Source: Dipteris shenzhenensis
Taxonomy: Eukaryota > Polypodiophyta > Polypodiopsida > Gleicheniales
DNA: 64,000 bases
Reading direction: 5' to 3' (one strand)
Assembly: GCA_047967505.1 (NCBI GenBank)
Contig: CM106541.1
Made by a program: the position numbers and the translations under genes. The notes below the pieces were generated by a model. It saw nothing but the letters and a program-made list of their open reading frames with translations. It was not told the DNA's origin and did not search any database. Shown here in pieces: positions 10,362 through 21,957 of the stretch; the first letter of the stretch is position 1, and the number at the start of each line of letters is the position of its first letter.

Positions 10362-12440
10362 TTAGATACTAAGGGTATGGCACACGAGATCCGTGGTGTG
10401 TACGAAAGAGGGCCCCTTCTTCTTGTCTTCTTGAATTACATCCTCGTATCTTGTCACCCATCTTTTTATCACATAACTATTAAGCACGCAATAGAGGTTG
10501 ATATTATTAAGCAACTCCGTGTCTATTACTTTGTTGCATCCTTTTCCTTGAGGCACAATAGAGGTCATCCTTAGGTCTTCATCATCTCTCCATAGTCGTG
10601 GGAGAGAGCTATCCACATCAATAAGAAACTCAGAAATATATACAAGTGACTCTTGTACCAACCAACCCTTGGCCATGCTACCTTCAGGTCTTGCATTTTG
10701 TCTCACAAAGCCCTTCAAGGTCTTCATGAAGCGTTCGAGGAAGAACAACCATCGTGCATGTATAGTACCGCATATAGCAATCTCATCCACCAAATGCACT
10801 ATAAGATGTAGTTGGCTTGTGAAAATAGAATGTGGAAATGTCTCCTCCACTAAACAAACCACCTCCACTGACATAACTCGAGCATTCTCAAGCATGGTGG
10901 GATCTATTTCCTTTGAGCTCACATACCTAGAAATGAAAAAGTACACCATATTAGCAATATGAACACCTTGCATGGAGCATTGATATGCATCATATTTTGT
11001 ATCATGCAAAGTACCTCACAAGCTCGCCCATCTTGTAAATACAATCCTTCACATCCTTCGATGCACTACGAGAAATGCTAGTAGGTAGTATGAACTAAAC
11101 CCACAAGGAGGTAGTTGATTAGTTGCTTATAATTATTCACTCACAAATTTTAAAGGGAAAAGATATTATGCACATAAAATACTTACTTGGAGCATCTTGT
11201 GCCAATCATGAGATTTCAAGCCATATAATTTCTCTACGCCTCTTTCCTTGCTCTTTGTAAAGGCCCCCTTCAAATGCCTCATGCATCCAGTGGGAGTATG
11301 AATTGTAGTAATAGCGCGCTTCACCGCCGCCATCTGTAGCTTTGATAACCTCCACGGTGCACGAGGTAAAAAACACGCCCATTTGGTCTCTTTTGTGGCC
11401 AAGCTTCACGCATCCTCCCTGTGGTACGTAGATCCTCCCTTATGCCTACGGAATCTCGTGTCCCATTCAAATGCTCCCAAATGGTAGATGCCACATCCTT
11501 GAAGATATGCATGGATGCGCTTGTAATCTAATCCTCCAAGAGAGGTCACATGTTGCCTTGCCATATCTCTTGAGGTTAGTAATTTATTCTCCCTTGGAAG
11601 CATTTTACACAATAGCCTACACGTGAAGACCATGAATGAGGAAAAGCATTCGAGTAATTGACCCACTAGCATAATTCACCATGTTTGCAAAATAGACTTT
11701 AAAGCTTACTTGAGTAATGCATTCAAACTTGCATTGCTCCATCCATAGATGGTTTGCAAGTTTAGTAACTCAAGGGAGGCACATAGAATAGAGAATGTGC
11801 ACCCCTCAAACAGTGGAGTCGATGCTACGGTAAAAAGATCGTCCTACTTCATGCTATCATCCCTCCCTTCGGATTGATGGACATATAAATCCCGTACCAT
11901 ATCATCAAACACCTCCTCCTCCACGGATTCATGAGGTAATGGCGGAGGGCTACTATCACCATCACTCCATGCATCCGTAACGGTCCCTCTTGAAGATCCC
12001 ACCTCATATCGCTGACGCTTCGCCTCCTCATGACGAGCATAGGGCAATATATGCGGGTGTGGCACTGCATCCTGTATCAAATTAAAACGGGATTATAACT
12101 CAAACATATGAACACCCATAGGTATCTAAATCAACCTTAATTCTTTAACACTTACCATGTTTACGGTCGCATCCCATTCTCCATACTTTGAGATGTGATT
12201 GAGTGTAATCCTGCATGCATGATACATGTTTCCTGGACATTGATCACACATACATTTGATTTTTTGCTCCAACCACATTTCACGATGGTGGATACGGAGG
12301 GATTCATCCTCACTGGAGCTACTTGTTGAAGATGAAGACATCCTACAAATAAACAGCCCAAAAAATTTGCTTTTCTTCAAATATTTAATCTTAAACTCTG
12401 TGGCGCATCTAAAACCGCATTTTTCTATTCTGTGGTGCAT
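10362..12440 (-). pseudogene. CACTA (En/Spm) Tnp2-type transposase relic
   Basis: Minus-strand fragments appear in the order expected for a plant Tnp2 transposase. At 12126-12440 is a short cysteine-containing region (CMCDQC) like the N-terminal transposase-associated zinc motif. At 11844-12080 is an acidic linker. At 11406-11672 is a segment with DYKRIHAYLQGC, like the start of the transposase core. At 11166-11402 is LYGLKSHDWHKMLQ, which in this family precedes the DUF4218 domain. At 10362-11009 is a DUF4218-like domain with LHLIVHLVDEI, ARWLFFLERFMK and ARPEGSMAKGWL. Most of the catalytic core between the third and fourth pieces is absent, so it is an internally deleted, inactive copy. Introns may explain some frame breaks. 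Confidence 0.75.
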
Positions 12441-13078
12441 GTCTATAGGCGCATCTAAAATTGCACGTGCTCTATGTATTTAGATGCATGTATAGGCGCA
12501 CCATTAGACGCACTTATAGACGCAATTTTCAAATCTACTTTTAGCGTGCGAGTAGCATGCTTGCTTTGCTTTTCTTCACATAAGCTTTACGCGGCTTGCT
12601 TGCTTTGCTATCAATAGATCCACAGTCCGACACTTATCTCCAGGCACCCACACTTACTTCCAGGCTTACACAATCATCTCCAAGCACACAGGAGAAGAGG
12701 GTGAACAAGGAAGAGAAGCAACTTTGAAGAAGGACACGAAGCTTCCATACCTCTATCCAAGGTAAGTCTCTTTACAATTGATCTTCTTTGAAAGCTGCTT
12801 TCTTTGGATTCGTCCTTTATCGTATCCAAGAAACGAATGATTTTGGTATCAGTGTTGCGCTTTCGTGTCGGGCGCATCCTTTTCGACTTTTAGAATAGTC
12901 CGTTTGTCAGAGCGCGTCTATGGATGCATCTCAGGGCACGTCTAAAACCACGTCTATAGGTGCATTTATAGACATGTCTACTCTGTTTTCAGAAACAGAT
13001 AGCTGCATCTATAGATGCACTATTATACACGAAAATAGATGCGCTTCTCAGACGTGTCTATAGACGTGGTCCGATAGT
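12390..13078. repeat. Subterminal-type array of palindromic CGTCTATAGACG motifs, left
   Basis: Many degenerate copies of gYRtctatagaYRc occur in both halves and orientations, for example around 12440-12530 and 12915-13070. CGTCTATAGACG is its own reverse complement. Dense short motifs of this kind are typical of CACTA subterminal regions, where the TnpA-type protein binds. The array lies between the divergent transposase pieces and is copied at 60470-60610. Confidence 0.7.
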
Positions 13079-13330
13079 TTTAGACCCTTCCCTTCCCTTC
13101 CCTTCCCTTCCCTTCCCTTCTCTTCTCTTCCCTTCCCTTTTCTTTCCTTTCTCTTTTCTCTTCCCTTTCCCTTTCCCTTTCCACTTCCACTTCCAAGAAA
13201 AGGATTTGCCTCTCTTTTCTTCTCTCTTTTCCTATATTTGCCTCTCTTTTCTTCTCTCTTTTATCCTCTCTTTCCTTCTCTTTTCGTGGTAATTTTTCTC
13301 TCTCTTTTTCTCTTCTTTTTCTCTTCTCAG
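13079..13330. repeat. Pyrimidine tract (ttccc)n and (cttt)n
   Basis: Runs of ttccc pass into ctctttt repeats. The same tract, with small length changes, follows the motif array in the copy at 60610-60840. Confidence 0.85.
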
Positions 13331-13607
13331 CTCATTAGTAATCTTCTTTTTTTCTTTTTTCCAGTTCATCATGTGACCAGGAAGCTCTTCAGGCTCACTT
13401 GATCTTCGGGAGACCATCTTTTGGGAGTTATATAACCTAGGGCACCCTCCCAGTCCTAGGGAGTTATATGGCTATATGACAGGTATTATAAACACCCCCC
13501 AGGAGTCGGCACTATAGACTTCAAACCAGCCCAACCCCACACCAGTTGAGATTACCCTAGCGAAGTCAACACAGCCCAGCCGGCTACACAGCTGAGCCCC
13601 TTCCCCC

Positions 13608-14760
13608 ATGCCATCTTATGCCCCTTCCTCCATGCTGTCAAGAGGTCCTTTTGTCTTGCAGAGTCGTCAGCATACTCCTGTGCAGTCGAGACTCGGTTCT
13701 CTAGCTACGAGTGGTCCATGTAGTCCCGTGTAGTCTCCAGCTACGAGTGGCCAGCATACTAGCTCGACACGACATGGTAGTAGGTGTAGTAGCAGGGAGA
13801 GCGGTGGGGGATGCATGGCACAGTGCTTTGGGAGGGGTGGTGGTGGGGACGAGGATGATTCAGATGATTTAGACGTGCCTTTGGTTATGGTATGATCTTC
13901 TATGACATCACTCAAACAGGAGGCATCTTGATGGATGCATGGGGGAAGGACATCATGGCCTTCATGCACTCTATAATTGCTAAAAATTATAGAGATTGCT
14001 TTATCCACTACAAAGACCATCCAAAGAGGTTGGCTGATGAGACCCTCGCTACTGTTCACTCTAGGTATCCTAACCCCCCCAATCTTCAGTTCACAGATAA
14101 ATGGGCCAAGTCAAATATTGTTACGATACTTGGCAATAAAAGATCTTTGCTTTAGAGGTAGGCACTAGCGAAGCTTGCCAAGCTCAAGGGAGGTCAACCA
14201 ACAAGGGGCCCGCCCTACACCAGTCACAAGCGTGAGTGGAAGAAAGCAATGAAGTCAGCGAGGGAGGAACCCAGTCTGCAGCAATATGGAGCAATATGGA
14301 AGCATGCATTTTGGAGTAGGGGGTGTTGAATCATGGGAGGCCCAATTTGTAAGTATCGATCTCAAATTATATTGTCTATTTAGTTTATTAGGAGGTTGTT
14401 TCTTTGTACTAACCCCTCCGCAAATTGTGTCATCTTGCAGCTTGATATCATGGGTAGATACCCTACTCTTGTCGAGACAGCCTACCACCACCACCATCGC
14501 AGAGAAGATACATGGAAGCACTTTTATAATGACGGGTTGATTACTGAGGAGCAGTATATCCGGGCTATTGGAGCATCCCCCGAGGTATTTGAAAGTAATT
14601 AAATAATGTCAATATTATAAGTAAAGATTTGGTTTTTCATACATTGATATATGTTGTCCCTTCTTTATAGGCCCCTGCACATGAAGACGAGGAAGGAGGC
14701 AGAGAAGGGAGCACAGAAGGGAGCGTAGAAGGGAGCGACGATGTGGAGAACTTAGATTAG
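13608..14760 (+). pseudogene. CACTA second ORF (TnpA / transposase_24-like), copy 1
   Basis: The plus strand encodes a serine-rich and glycine-rich N-terminal part with an acidic DEDDSDDLD stretch. It continues with the segments FYDITQTGGILMD, RDCFIHYKDHPKRLADE and LQFTDKWAKS, then IMGRYPTLVETAYHHHH and an acidic tail ending at a stop near 14760. The layout resembles the plant transposase_24 / Ptta-En-Spm family, the accessory protein of CACTA elements. A one-base loss near 13882 relative to the copy at 61405 shifts the frame, and further stops follow, so this copy is inactive. A motif array lies on each side, supporting membership of one element. The family call is moderate. Confidence 0.6.
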
Positions 14761-14999
14761 TGGTAGAAGTAGTGCTAGCTACTCTTTTTTGTACTTAAAG
14801 CCACTGGTGTGGCTTCGTGCCTCTTGTATATACACTCCTCTTATTTTTGATACTTGAAGCCACAGGACGTGGCTTTGCTTCGTGCTATATGTACATACAA
14901 GCACTTTTTGAGCATTCAATTTTCTTGCCTAACGTTCTATCAATTAATGCCTTGTGAACTAAACGTTTTGAAGTTGTACTGTTTTATTTAGAATTGTAA

Positions 15000-15430
15000 T
15001 TGTCGGCTATAGACGTGCTTGCAAGAGTGCTAATTAAAATGCGGTTGGCTGTAAGAATTCAATTACACAATGTGGAAATGGGATTCCTATAACTACATAG
15101 CATACACAACATACACAGCATTTTGTAAATTTAAAAAATATTATGTAGCACGTCTATCAAACCGTCTATAAATGCATCTATATACGTGTCTATCTATTCG
15201 AGGAGCGTCTATTTGTGCGTTTATAAAAGTGTCTATACACGCGTTTAACGATGCGTCTGCCTATTTTTAAAATTTTCTAGCAGAGCGTCTATTTAAGTGT
15301 CTATATGCATGTCTATACATGTGTCTGTCTACTATATAGACGTGCCATTAGACGCTGTGGTCTCTAGACGTGCAAATAGATGTGCCCGTAAGTTTTTTTT
15401 TTAGTTGAGTAAATGCATTTGTGTGCACGT
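15000..15430. repeat. Subterminal-type motif array, right
   Basis: The words cgtctat, tagacgtg and gcgtctatt recur densely here, matching the motif of 12390-13078. This is the array expected on the other side of the second ORF. No clear terminal CACTA repeat was found beyond it. Confidence 0.65.
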
Positions 15431-15547
15431 CTGTAGGTGCTTTGTCTTATTGTGGGGGGGACAAAATATTATGTGAGGAGAATTCATTCTGGACCTCAAT
15501 GTGTCCAAGGAAATCCATTATGAGAGGGGGTAGAAGTTGTAGGAAGA

Positions 15548-15708
15548 GTGCAAGGGAGAAAGAAACGGTCGAGAGGGATAGAAGCAAAAACAATGAAGGC
15601 AATGGAATAGTGGAGGCTTAAGCTGCTGTCTGAGTGCAAGGGAGAAAGAAATAGTTGAGATGGATAGAAGACAAAATAGTGAAGGGAATGGAATAGCAGA
15701 GGCCTAAG
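15548..15708. repeat. Tandem duplication, period 86 bp
   Basis: Two diverged 75-bp units (15548-15622 and 15634-15708) share gtgcaagggagaaagaaa at the start and a near-identical end, with 11 bp between them. Confidence 0.85.
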
Positions 15709-15718
15709 TTTGTAGCCG

Positions 15719-16990
15719 CACTACAAGGAATTTTCAAGGTGAGAGCCAATAATCATGACTACCGTATTAATTAGCCAGTGAGGAGGGTTGCATCCAAATA
15801 ATTCATGAGCCATTTTTAAGCAAAGTAGTGAAATGCCAAATGCCACGGACCTTATCTTAATCAAAGTTTGAGCCAGTGTGGATCATCTTCTTCTTCTCCC
15901 TTTTGACCTAGAGGTTGGTGCGCCATCTAAATAATCATGAGACATTTTAAATCACCACCTTAATTAACCAAAATGCAAGGAGGGTTCCATGCAAATTTAA
16001 TCATGAGATATTAATTGTAGCCCACTTTGGTCATTAGTAATGAACTGCCAACTCGATGGAATCTTAGGCACCACCATAGATGCCACCGATGGTAGTGGAA
16101 ATTAATTTTGAATTGGCTAGTAATCATGAAGTAGATGCCACCATCTTGGTAATGAATGGGTAATTAACTGGTAATCAACTACACTCTATTGAGCATGCAA
16201 GACCGATGGTGGTAGCTAGCTACAGATGTCATCGTCTTGGTAATTAACTAGTATTTAACTAGTAATTAACCATGGTAATTAACTACAATATATTGATCAT
16301 GCATGCCCAGTCACTGGTAATTAACTACACTCTACACTGCAGTGTCTAGTAATTAACTACTAGCCCAGTGGAATCTTAGCCACCACAAATGTGGCTAATG
16401 ACAACCACCACCACCGGGCAATAATTACCACAAATGTAAATCATGAAGCCTAATCACCTGTAATCACTCATTACCATGTAAGCCTAGTGACTGGTATTTA
16501 ACTGCACTCTACTCATCATGCTTGCAAGCCCGATGGTGGTAACTAGCAGGTGAGTACTTGCGGGCCACTACAGTGGTTGGTGGTAACTCGGGGGGGTCAC
16601 TATGTACAAACCCTCTATATCACGTGCATTCAAGGCCTATATTTAAAATCCCTTATCTGTAAAATATTTCATTAATAAAATGTACCCCTTTTCTATACAA
16701 ATCTGTAATTTTTTTCCAAAACTATTTAAAATAGTCCCTTATGTATATTTATTTCTGTAAATTTTAGAAATAAAAAATATCCTTTTGTTGAACTCACGTG
16801 ATAGAGTTACATATGATGAGTGACCCCCCCGAGGTTGGTAATTAACTGCCATCCTGATGGAATCTTAGCTACAACCACAGATGTGGTTTGTAATCGTAGA
16901 TGCCACCACTGATGTCCACCACTGATGTCCACCACTAACAAAATGATGAGAGTAATTACCACAGATGTAAATTATGTACCAGCCACACCA
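15719..16990. repeat. CACTA-like end with ggtaattaact motif array
   Basis: CACTACAAGGAATTTTC at 15719 resembles a CACTA terminus. It is followed by about eight copies of ggtaattaact or ggtatttaact, plus recurring gatggtggta and its complement, from about 16100 to 16860. This arrangement fits the subterminal region of a second, different CACTA-type element. A 247-bp MITE has inserted into it. No transposase of this element is visible. Confidence 0.45.
16587..16833. mobile_element. hAT-like MITE, family A, copy 1
   Basis: A 247-bp non-coding element with perfect 15-bp terminal inverted repeats CTCGGGGGGGTCACT and imperfect pairing for about 40 bp, including CACGTG near each end. Flanks ggtggtaa (16579-16586) and gttggtaa (16834-16841) match at seven of eight bases, an 8-bp target duplication as in hAT elements. 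Confidence 0.9.
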
Positions 16991-17215
16991 TCGTGGCTCG
17001 AACTATATAATATATAAGGTCCCTGGTATTTGGCATTTGGCATTTTGCTACGTTGCTCTCATTCGCCCCTGCTCTGCTACTTTTCTCCACTCACCCTTCT
17101 TCAGCTCTCTTCCGCCCCTGCTGTACTTTTCTCCATGCTCCCTCCTCCAACTCTCATCACTCATCTACTCCCTTGTTCATCCGCTCCGTTGCTCACCCAC
17201 TCATCTTCACCATGC

Positions 17216-18110
17216 CTATTGCAACCACTACTACGCCTGGATGCAACGTGATCCCAATCTTGTCTACCTTCTTGTATAAGGTGATTGTGTTGCACTCTGT
17301 AGGAGTGGAAAGGTTGGCTCTTGTGGAATCCCTTCTTTCCGTCAGTCAATTCCCCCTACATCTGCATGTCACTCTAAATCTTGGATGGCATTCACAACTA
17401 ATGTTGCTGCGATTTCTAAAAGGTGATCAACCCTGGGCTCTCATGATTCAATCTCTAGTCACACATATCAGTACTCCTGCTTTTGGTCATTGGCAACCCA
17501 CTCAGTGGGATTTCTTGTTTGGGTGTATTCATGGCACTTTGCATGCCTGCCCTATGGTCTCCAACTTGCTTCTTGACTGAAAGCATATTCTGTCTCACCT
17601 GGAATGGCATGGTCGACAGTCTCTGATGGGTAATTCTTTGCGGGCTGAAAGCATTCACTGGTCCAAAGTTTTTCAGCCTCCGCTTGCTTTACAGGAACCT
17701 CGCCGTTCTTACTTTATTTCTTTTAAAGTGATCAATACTGTTGCTGATGTTATTCATGATGATGGCTCTATGCTTCCCTTTTCTCTAGCAGCCAAACAGT
17801 ATGGTTTGGGTTCTCATTATCGTACTTTGTGGTAGCAAATCACTTGTATGCTTTCCCCTTTGGTTCTGATTCCCCCTTTGGAACTCCAGGATCAATTAGA
17901 GGATTGGACATTGACTTCTCATTATAGAGTGTGCTCTGGTCGCTCTCCGTGGTCGCTCTCCGTGTCAGGAGTGGTCGAGAGAGAGAGAGAGAGAGAGAAA
18001 GATTTATTTACCGTCTTCGAGAGGCCTCGCCGTCTTATGAGACAGAGCACAATATCAGAGTACACCAACATAGATTTACTTACCGAGGTGAGCTAGTAGA
18101 GATAGTGTAG
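17216..18110 (+). pseudogene. LINE ORF2 relic, region after the RT domain
   Basis: The plus-strand frame 17053-17580 and the next one, 17626-17835, read as one degenerate protein interrupted by a stop. It contains VADVIHDDGSMLPF followed by AAKQYGLGSHYRTLW. The 'D-DDG-x-L-x-F-x-x-x-x-K-x-x-L' pattern is common in the region between reverse transcriptase and the C-terminal zinc motif of plant LINEs. No catalytic RT motif remains. The assignment rests on this pattern and on the adjacent LINE C-termini. Confidence 0.5.
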
Positions 18111-18249
18111 TTCTCCACATACTTGGGGGCAATCTTTACAAGGCCAGTTTACAGGATGACACATGCAGCCAAAGCACGACTCACAGGTGGACAGGGAGCC
18201 TTGGCCAAACTAGAGAGGTAGTGCTTTCAAGCTCACTTAGGACCCGCCG

Positions 18250-19055
18250 ATGAAGGGCTGTCTTTTCAACACCCTAGTGAGGCGGATTACCCTGTACGCA
18301 ACACCTTTCTGGGGGAACAACCTCACGGCAACAAAGTGGAGGAGATTTAAGCGGCTACAGTTGATTATGGGTTCCATTATGATTCAAAGTAAGCCCCTAG
18401 TCTCACATCAAATAGTACAGGAAGAATTTTCCATGACACCTCTCCAGATCTATGCCATCTTCCAGACAACGATTTACCTCCACTCTCACATGCACTGAGG
18501 ATTGCTATTGGTCAGATGCAGGTCTCGTCTTGGGAATCGAGGTAGGGAGAGTTACAGGCGTACCTAGAGAGTAGCAGATCTGTAGATTATGCACATTGGA
18601 GATGATTCGGAGTAAGCCCCTAGTCTCACATCAGATAGTACAAGAAGAATTTGCCATGACACCTCTCTAGGTCAATGCCATCTTCCAAACAACAACTTAC
18701 CTCCACTCTCACATGCACTGAGGATTGCTATTGGTCAGATGCACGTCTCGTCTTGGGAATCGAGGTAGGGAGAGTTGTAGGCATACCTAGAGAGCAGCAG
18801 ATCTGCAGATTATGCACATTGGAGACAGTTGAGACCGAGCAGCATTTCCAATGTGTCTGCCCAACCTATTATGAGATCCGAGGCACATATCACTTCCTCT
18901 TTCAAGAGGAGCATGGCGTTGGACCAATGTGTCGCCGCATCTCGATTCGAGTCCAATACAGACCTGATCATGGAAGTGGATCGGTTGGGAGAGAGAGAGA
19001 GAGTACTATGACAAATCAGACATCAGCATGCATTGACAACACCACAGGATGTTGA
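18250..19055 (+). pseudogene. LINE ORF2 C-terminus relic with internal duplication
   Basis: Pieces include LYATPFWGNNLTATKWRRF, typical of the 'Y-x-x-x-x-W-x' region after the LINE reverse transcriptase. They are followed by IPREQQICRLCTLETVE and TEQHFQCVCPTYYEIRG, a C-x2-C...H-x-x-C/C zinc-knuckle-like C-terminus. The segment 18388-18520 is repeated at 18611-18740, which duplicates part of the reading frame. Stops and the duplication show a dead copy. Similar C-termini recur at 19873-20199. Confidence 0.7.
18388..18740. repeat. Internal tandem duplication in LINE relic, period about 222 bp
   Basis: The stretch from agtaagcccctagtctcaca to the 'gaggattgctattggtcag' word is present twice with few differences, starting at about 18388 and 18611. 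Confidence 0.85.
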
Positions 19056-19419
19056 GGCAGATAGCGACATGTCACGGAATTTTATGCATTCGAGTTAGCT
19101 CTAGGCCAAAGAGGGATGGAAGATGAGGAGGTAGCAGACATGCAAGCAGCATGGATCAGCAGAGAGGGGCGACATAGTACGGCCAAGTGGGGGAGCAAAG
19201 TCCACGCATGACATGGAGAGCAACCAGAGCACGCACAATCGACGTCTGTCGACCCATCTCTACCCTCCTTAGAGGAGACCACCGGAGACGAGGTGTCACT
19301 CTTGATATTGCTCTTCGGATATAGAGGTCAAGGAGACCACGCCCTCTGCCACAGTGGGAGGCATACCAACAGACACAGATCGCGGATATCTTTGTAGCCC
19401 ACCAAGGAGCTACCACAGT

Positions 19420-19620
19420 GTTGGGTTTCGGCTACTGAGCTTTGTTTCTGAGACTTTTAGCTATATAGCTTAGCTTAGCATAGCACGCAGCAAGGGCCCT
19501 AACGTGCCCTTTACTTCAGCCCTTTGTGGCTTGTATGAGTTTTTTTTCCATTTGTTCTCCCATAGGCCCACCTCTCGAGGAAGTTAATATATCTTTCTTT
19601 CTTTCTTTTTCTGCTCCTTT
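19420..19620 (+). repeat. LINE 3' end with (TTTC)n tail
   Basis: Non-coding sequence with a T-run, then cccataggcccacctc, and an ending in ttctttctttcttt. The same order of landmarks occurs at 21050-21118. The two look like 3' ends of one LINE family with a TTTC-type tail. Confidence 0.55.
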
Positions 19621-19859
19621 CAGAATAGCTTGGATGCCCGTGATCCCTTGGTTTCACGAGATGAGATCAACCATATTATACGATTGGACCTATTCTAGCT
19701 CTATACATCACGGACTTGGGGAGGTGAACCAGGAGTTTCCCACCAAGACCCGGTTCTACTGTGACCACTTCTTGACAGTGTCGGAGTCATCAAACCCCAG
19801 TATCTGAAGGATAGGCGAGCCTCACACATCCTCGGGGTTGCCATTGGACAGATGCGGGT

Positions 19860-20199
19860 CTCATCCCATTAGTTGAGGATCGAGGTAGGGAGAGCTAAAG
19901 GTACACCTAGAGAAACAGCGGATTCACAAACTATGCACTTTGGGAGTAAGAGAACAGAGGAGCATTTCCTATGTACTTGTCCAGTTTACTATGAGATCCG
20001 AGCACTGTATCACTGTCTCTTTCAAGAGGACACAATTTTGGCCCTCTTTCCTGGCTTTCCGGCTGATTCACTTCAATACCAAGTCTCCGTTGGCCTCTAT
20101 CTGACGGAGATGCGACAACATGGAGAGACCCTATTACGTTACATCAAAGAGCAGGAAGGGACAATACTGCAAGAGCCAGGGGTAGATCGACCTCAATGA
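19860..20199 (+). pseudogene. LINE C-terminal fragment
   Basis: The plus-strand frame carries RIEVGRAKGTPRE, then EEHFLCTCPVYYEIRALYHCL, and SVGLYLTEMRQHGETLLR. This is the same zinc-knuckle C-terminus as at 18675-19055 but from a diverged copy. The first cysteine pair is not conserved. It ends in a stop at 20199. It is a fragment with no catalytic domain. Confidence 0.7.
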
Positions 20200-20228
20200 C
20201 ACGTCAACAAATTTCTACGTGTTCGAGT

Positions 20229-21860
20229 CTAAACCCTGGATAGGGGGAGTAGAGGAGGAGGACATAGATGATATGTGGGTAGCATGGATCTGAGACTACA
20301 GGAGGAGGGATGCATCCAGAGACGCAGGAGCCACACACCATGCAACGACGGACCAGAGCACGTACCAAGGTTGACTATCAAATCTCTCTCCCTGCAAAAC
20401 ACCTCTGGTGTCTCCAAATGCCTCTGCAACCCCTCTCTTGAAGATGATATAAGGACTATGTCATCCGCATATAGCAATATCTGTATCATCAAGTCGGCTA
20501 GTAGAGGTCCTTCACCTCCTAGGCAGTCAATAAAGGATGTGATCTCGTCAATGTAGAGCCCAAAGAGGGTCAGTGCAAGAGGACATCCCTACTTAACTTC
20601 GATGGTGCTCTCAACCCAGTCTGATAAACCCCAAGGCCCCAAACTCTCCCTCTGACGGAATCAAATCAAAATCTCTAGAATCTGCATCTCCTAAAGCCTC
20701 CTGATCATACAGAAGCGTGGGACGGTGTCGAAGGCCTTTTAAAAGTCTACAAAGCAAGGGTAGACGTTGTGGCGCCTCGATTTCGCCTCCTCGATGATGG
20801 CTCTCAAAGTGAAGATGTGGTCAAGGATGGAGCGCATCGTCGAAAACTTGCATGTCCTAGAGCCCCGCTGCCCATGTGCCTCTCTGCGACTGTTGATTTC
20901 AAATCTAAATCCAAAGACTCTCAGTCTTTAACTAATGTTGCTCAAGCCGTTTTTTTCTAAGATGAAATTAGTAGCTAGTTACGCAACTGGGGTTGAGCTG
21001 ATATACTCCCCCAAAGACTCTCACTCTCTATCTTATCTTGATGTTTTTGGTGTGTGTTTTTTTTTGTCCCATAGACCCACGAGGTCTCCTGTGGATGTTA
21101 ATATTTCTTTCTTTCTTTCTCCAGTACCTACCCATAGATCTTGGCCAGGGTGTGGCCAATAATAAGGAGGTGGTAATTCCCACTGTCCATGGGGCCTCCT
21201 GCTTTGTGTATGGGCACAACGGTGGTAGTGCTAGTAGATGGAAAGCCATGGCATACAACGTGGTTAAACATCTCTAGTAAAATCAAAGCTAGGACCTCCT
21301 GCCCATGTGCGAAATACTCAGTCCATAGTCCCTCATGATCCTAAGCTCTCTGATTATGGAGCCGGCGGAGCGCACCCCGTACATACTGTGTAGTCAACAA
21401 ACGACATGTTGTGGACCTGGGCATTGATGACATGTCAGGTGGTGTCTGCATTGGGGCATCATCAAGTGAACTCACATAAGTGTGCCAAACCCCTCGATCA
21501 GTGATGAGAATAGGCGGCTTCTCTCAGACAAAGAGCCTCCATCCAATGGTAGGGTCTCCCCCTCGAAAAGATCAGATCACCTCCTCCATCATGTGTGTGA
21601 GGAAAGCTTGCCTCTTACGATGTGTCAGTCATCGCACAATCCGCTATGCCTCATGTGTCGTAAGATGGCCCAAGGCTTGCTCACGTGTAAAGTAAGATCT
21701 CATCTATCTGCACTCGTCATCATACAAGGGATTCTGAGGCATCGTCCCAACTAGGGCATGTGCTGCAGATCGGGTCGCAGGGAAGGATCTAGCCACAAGG
21801 TCTGCATCATCTCCAAGTAGGTCCGGGAGCTCAAGTACTAGATGACTGACGTAGACTAGA
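20229..21860 (-). pseudogene. LINE reverse transcriptase relic, antisense
   Basis: Read on the minus strand, the order is N-terminal RT pieces near 21260-21120 (VPIHKAGGPMD, IGHTLAKIYG), then after an interruption ILDHIFTLRAIIEEA and a CFVDF catalytic motif near 20760. The block ending in ILLYADDIVLISSSREGL, with the YADD catalytic core, lies near 20450. Frameshifts and stops are frequent. The RT is split at about 20900-21118 by another LINE tail in the opposite orientation. Its N-terminal extent beyond 21300 is uncertain. Confidence 0.75.
20905..21118 (+). mobile_element. 5'-truncated LINE tail nested in antisense LINE
   Basis: The antisense reverse transcriptase reads up to about 20900 and resumes at about 21120. 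The intervening 0.2 kb ends in gttaatatttctttctttctttct, like the LINE 3' end at 19420-19620. This fits a severely 5'-truncated insertion. Target duplications were not resolved. Confidence 0.55.
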
Positions 21861-21957
21861 GCAATAGCATAGTAAAAGTGGACCTGGACATCGGTGGATG
21901 GGGGGGGGGGGGGCTCTCCCTATGTGTTGGCCATAATCACAATGAAACGCGTTTCAG

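Noticed and set aside
10669-10962. Plus-strand frame inside the CACTA region
   Set aside because: Shadow of the minus-strand DUF4218-like frame.
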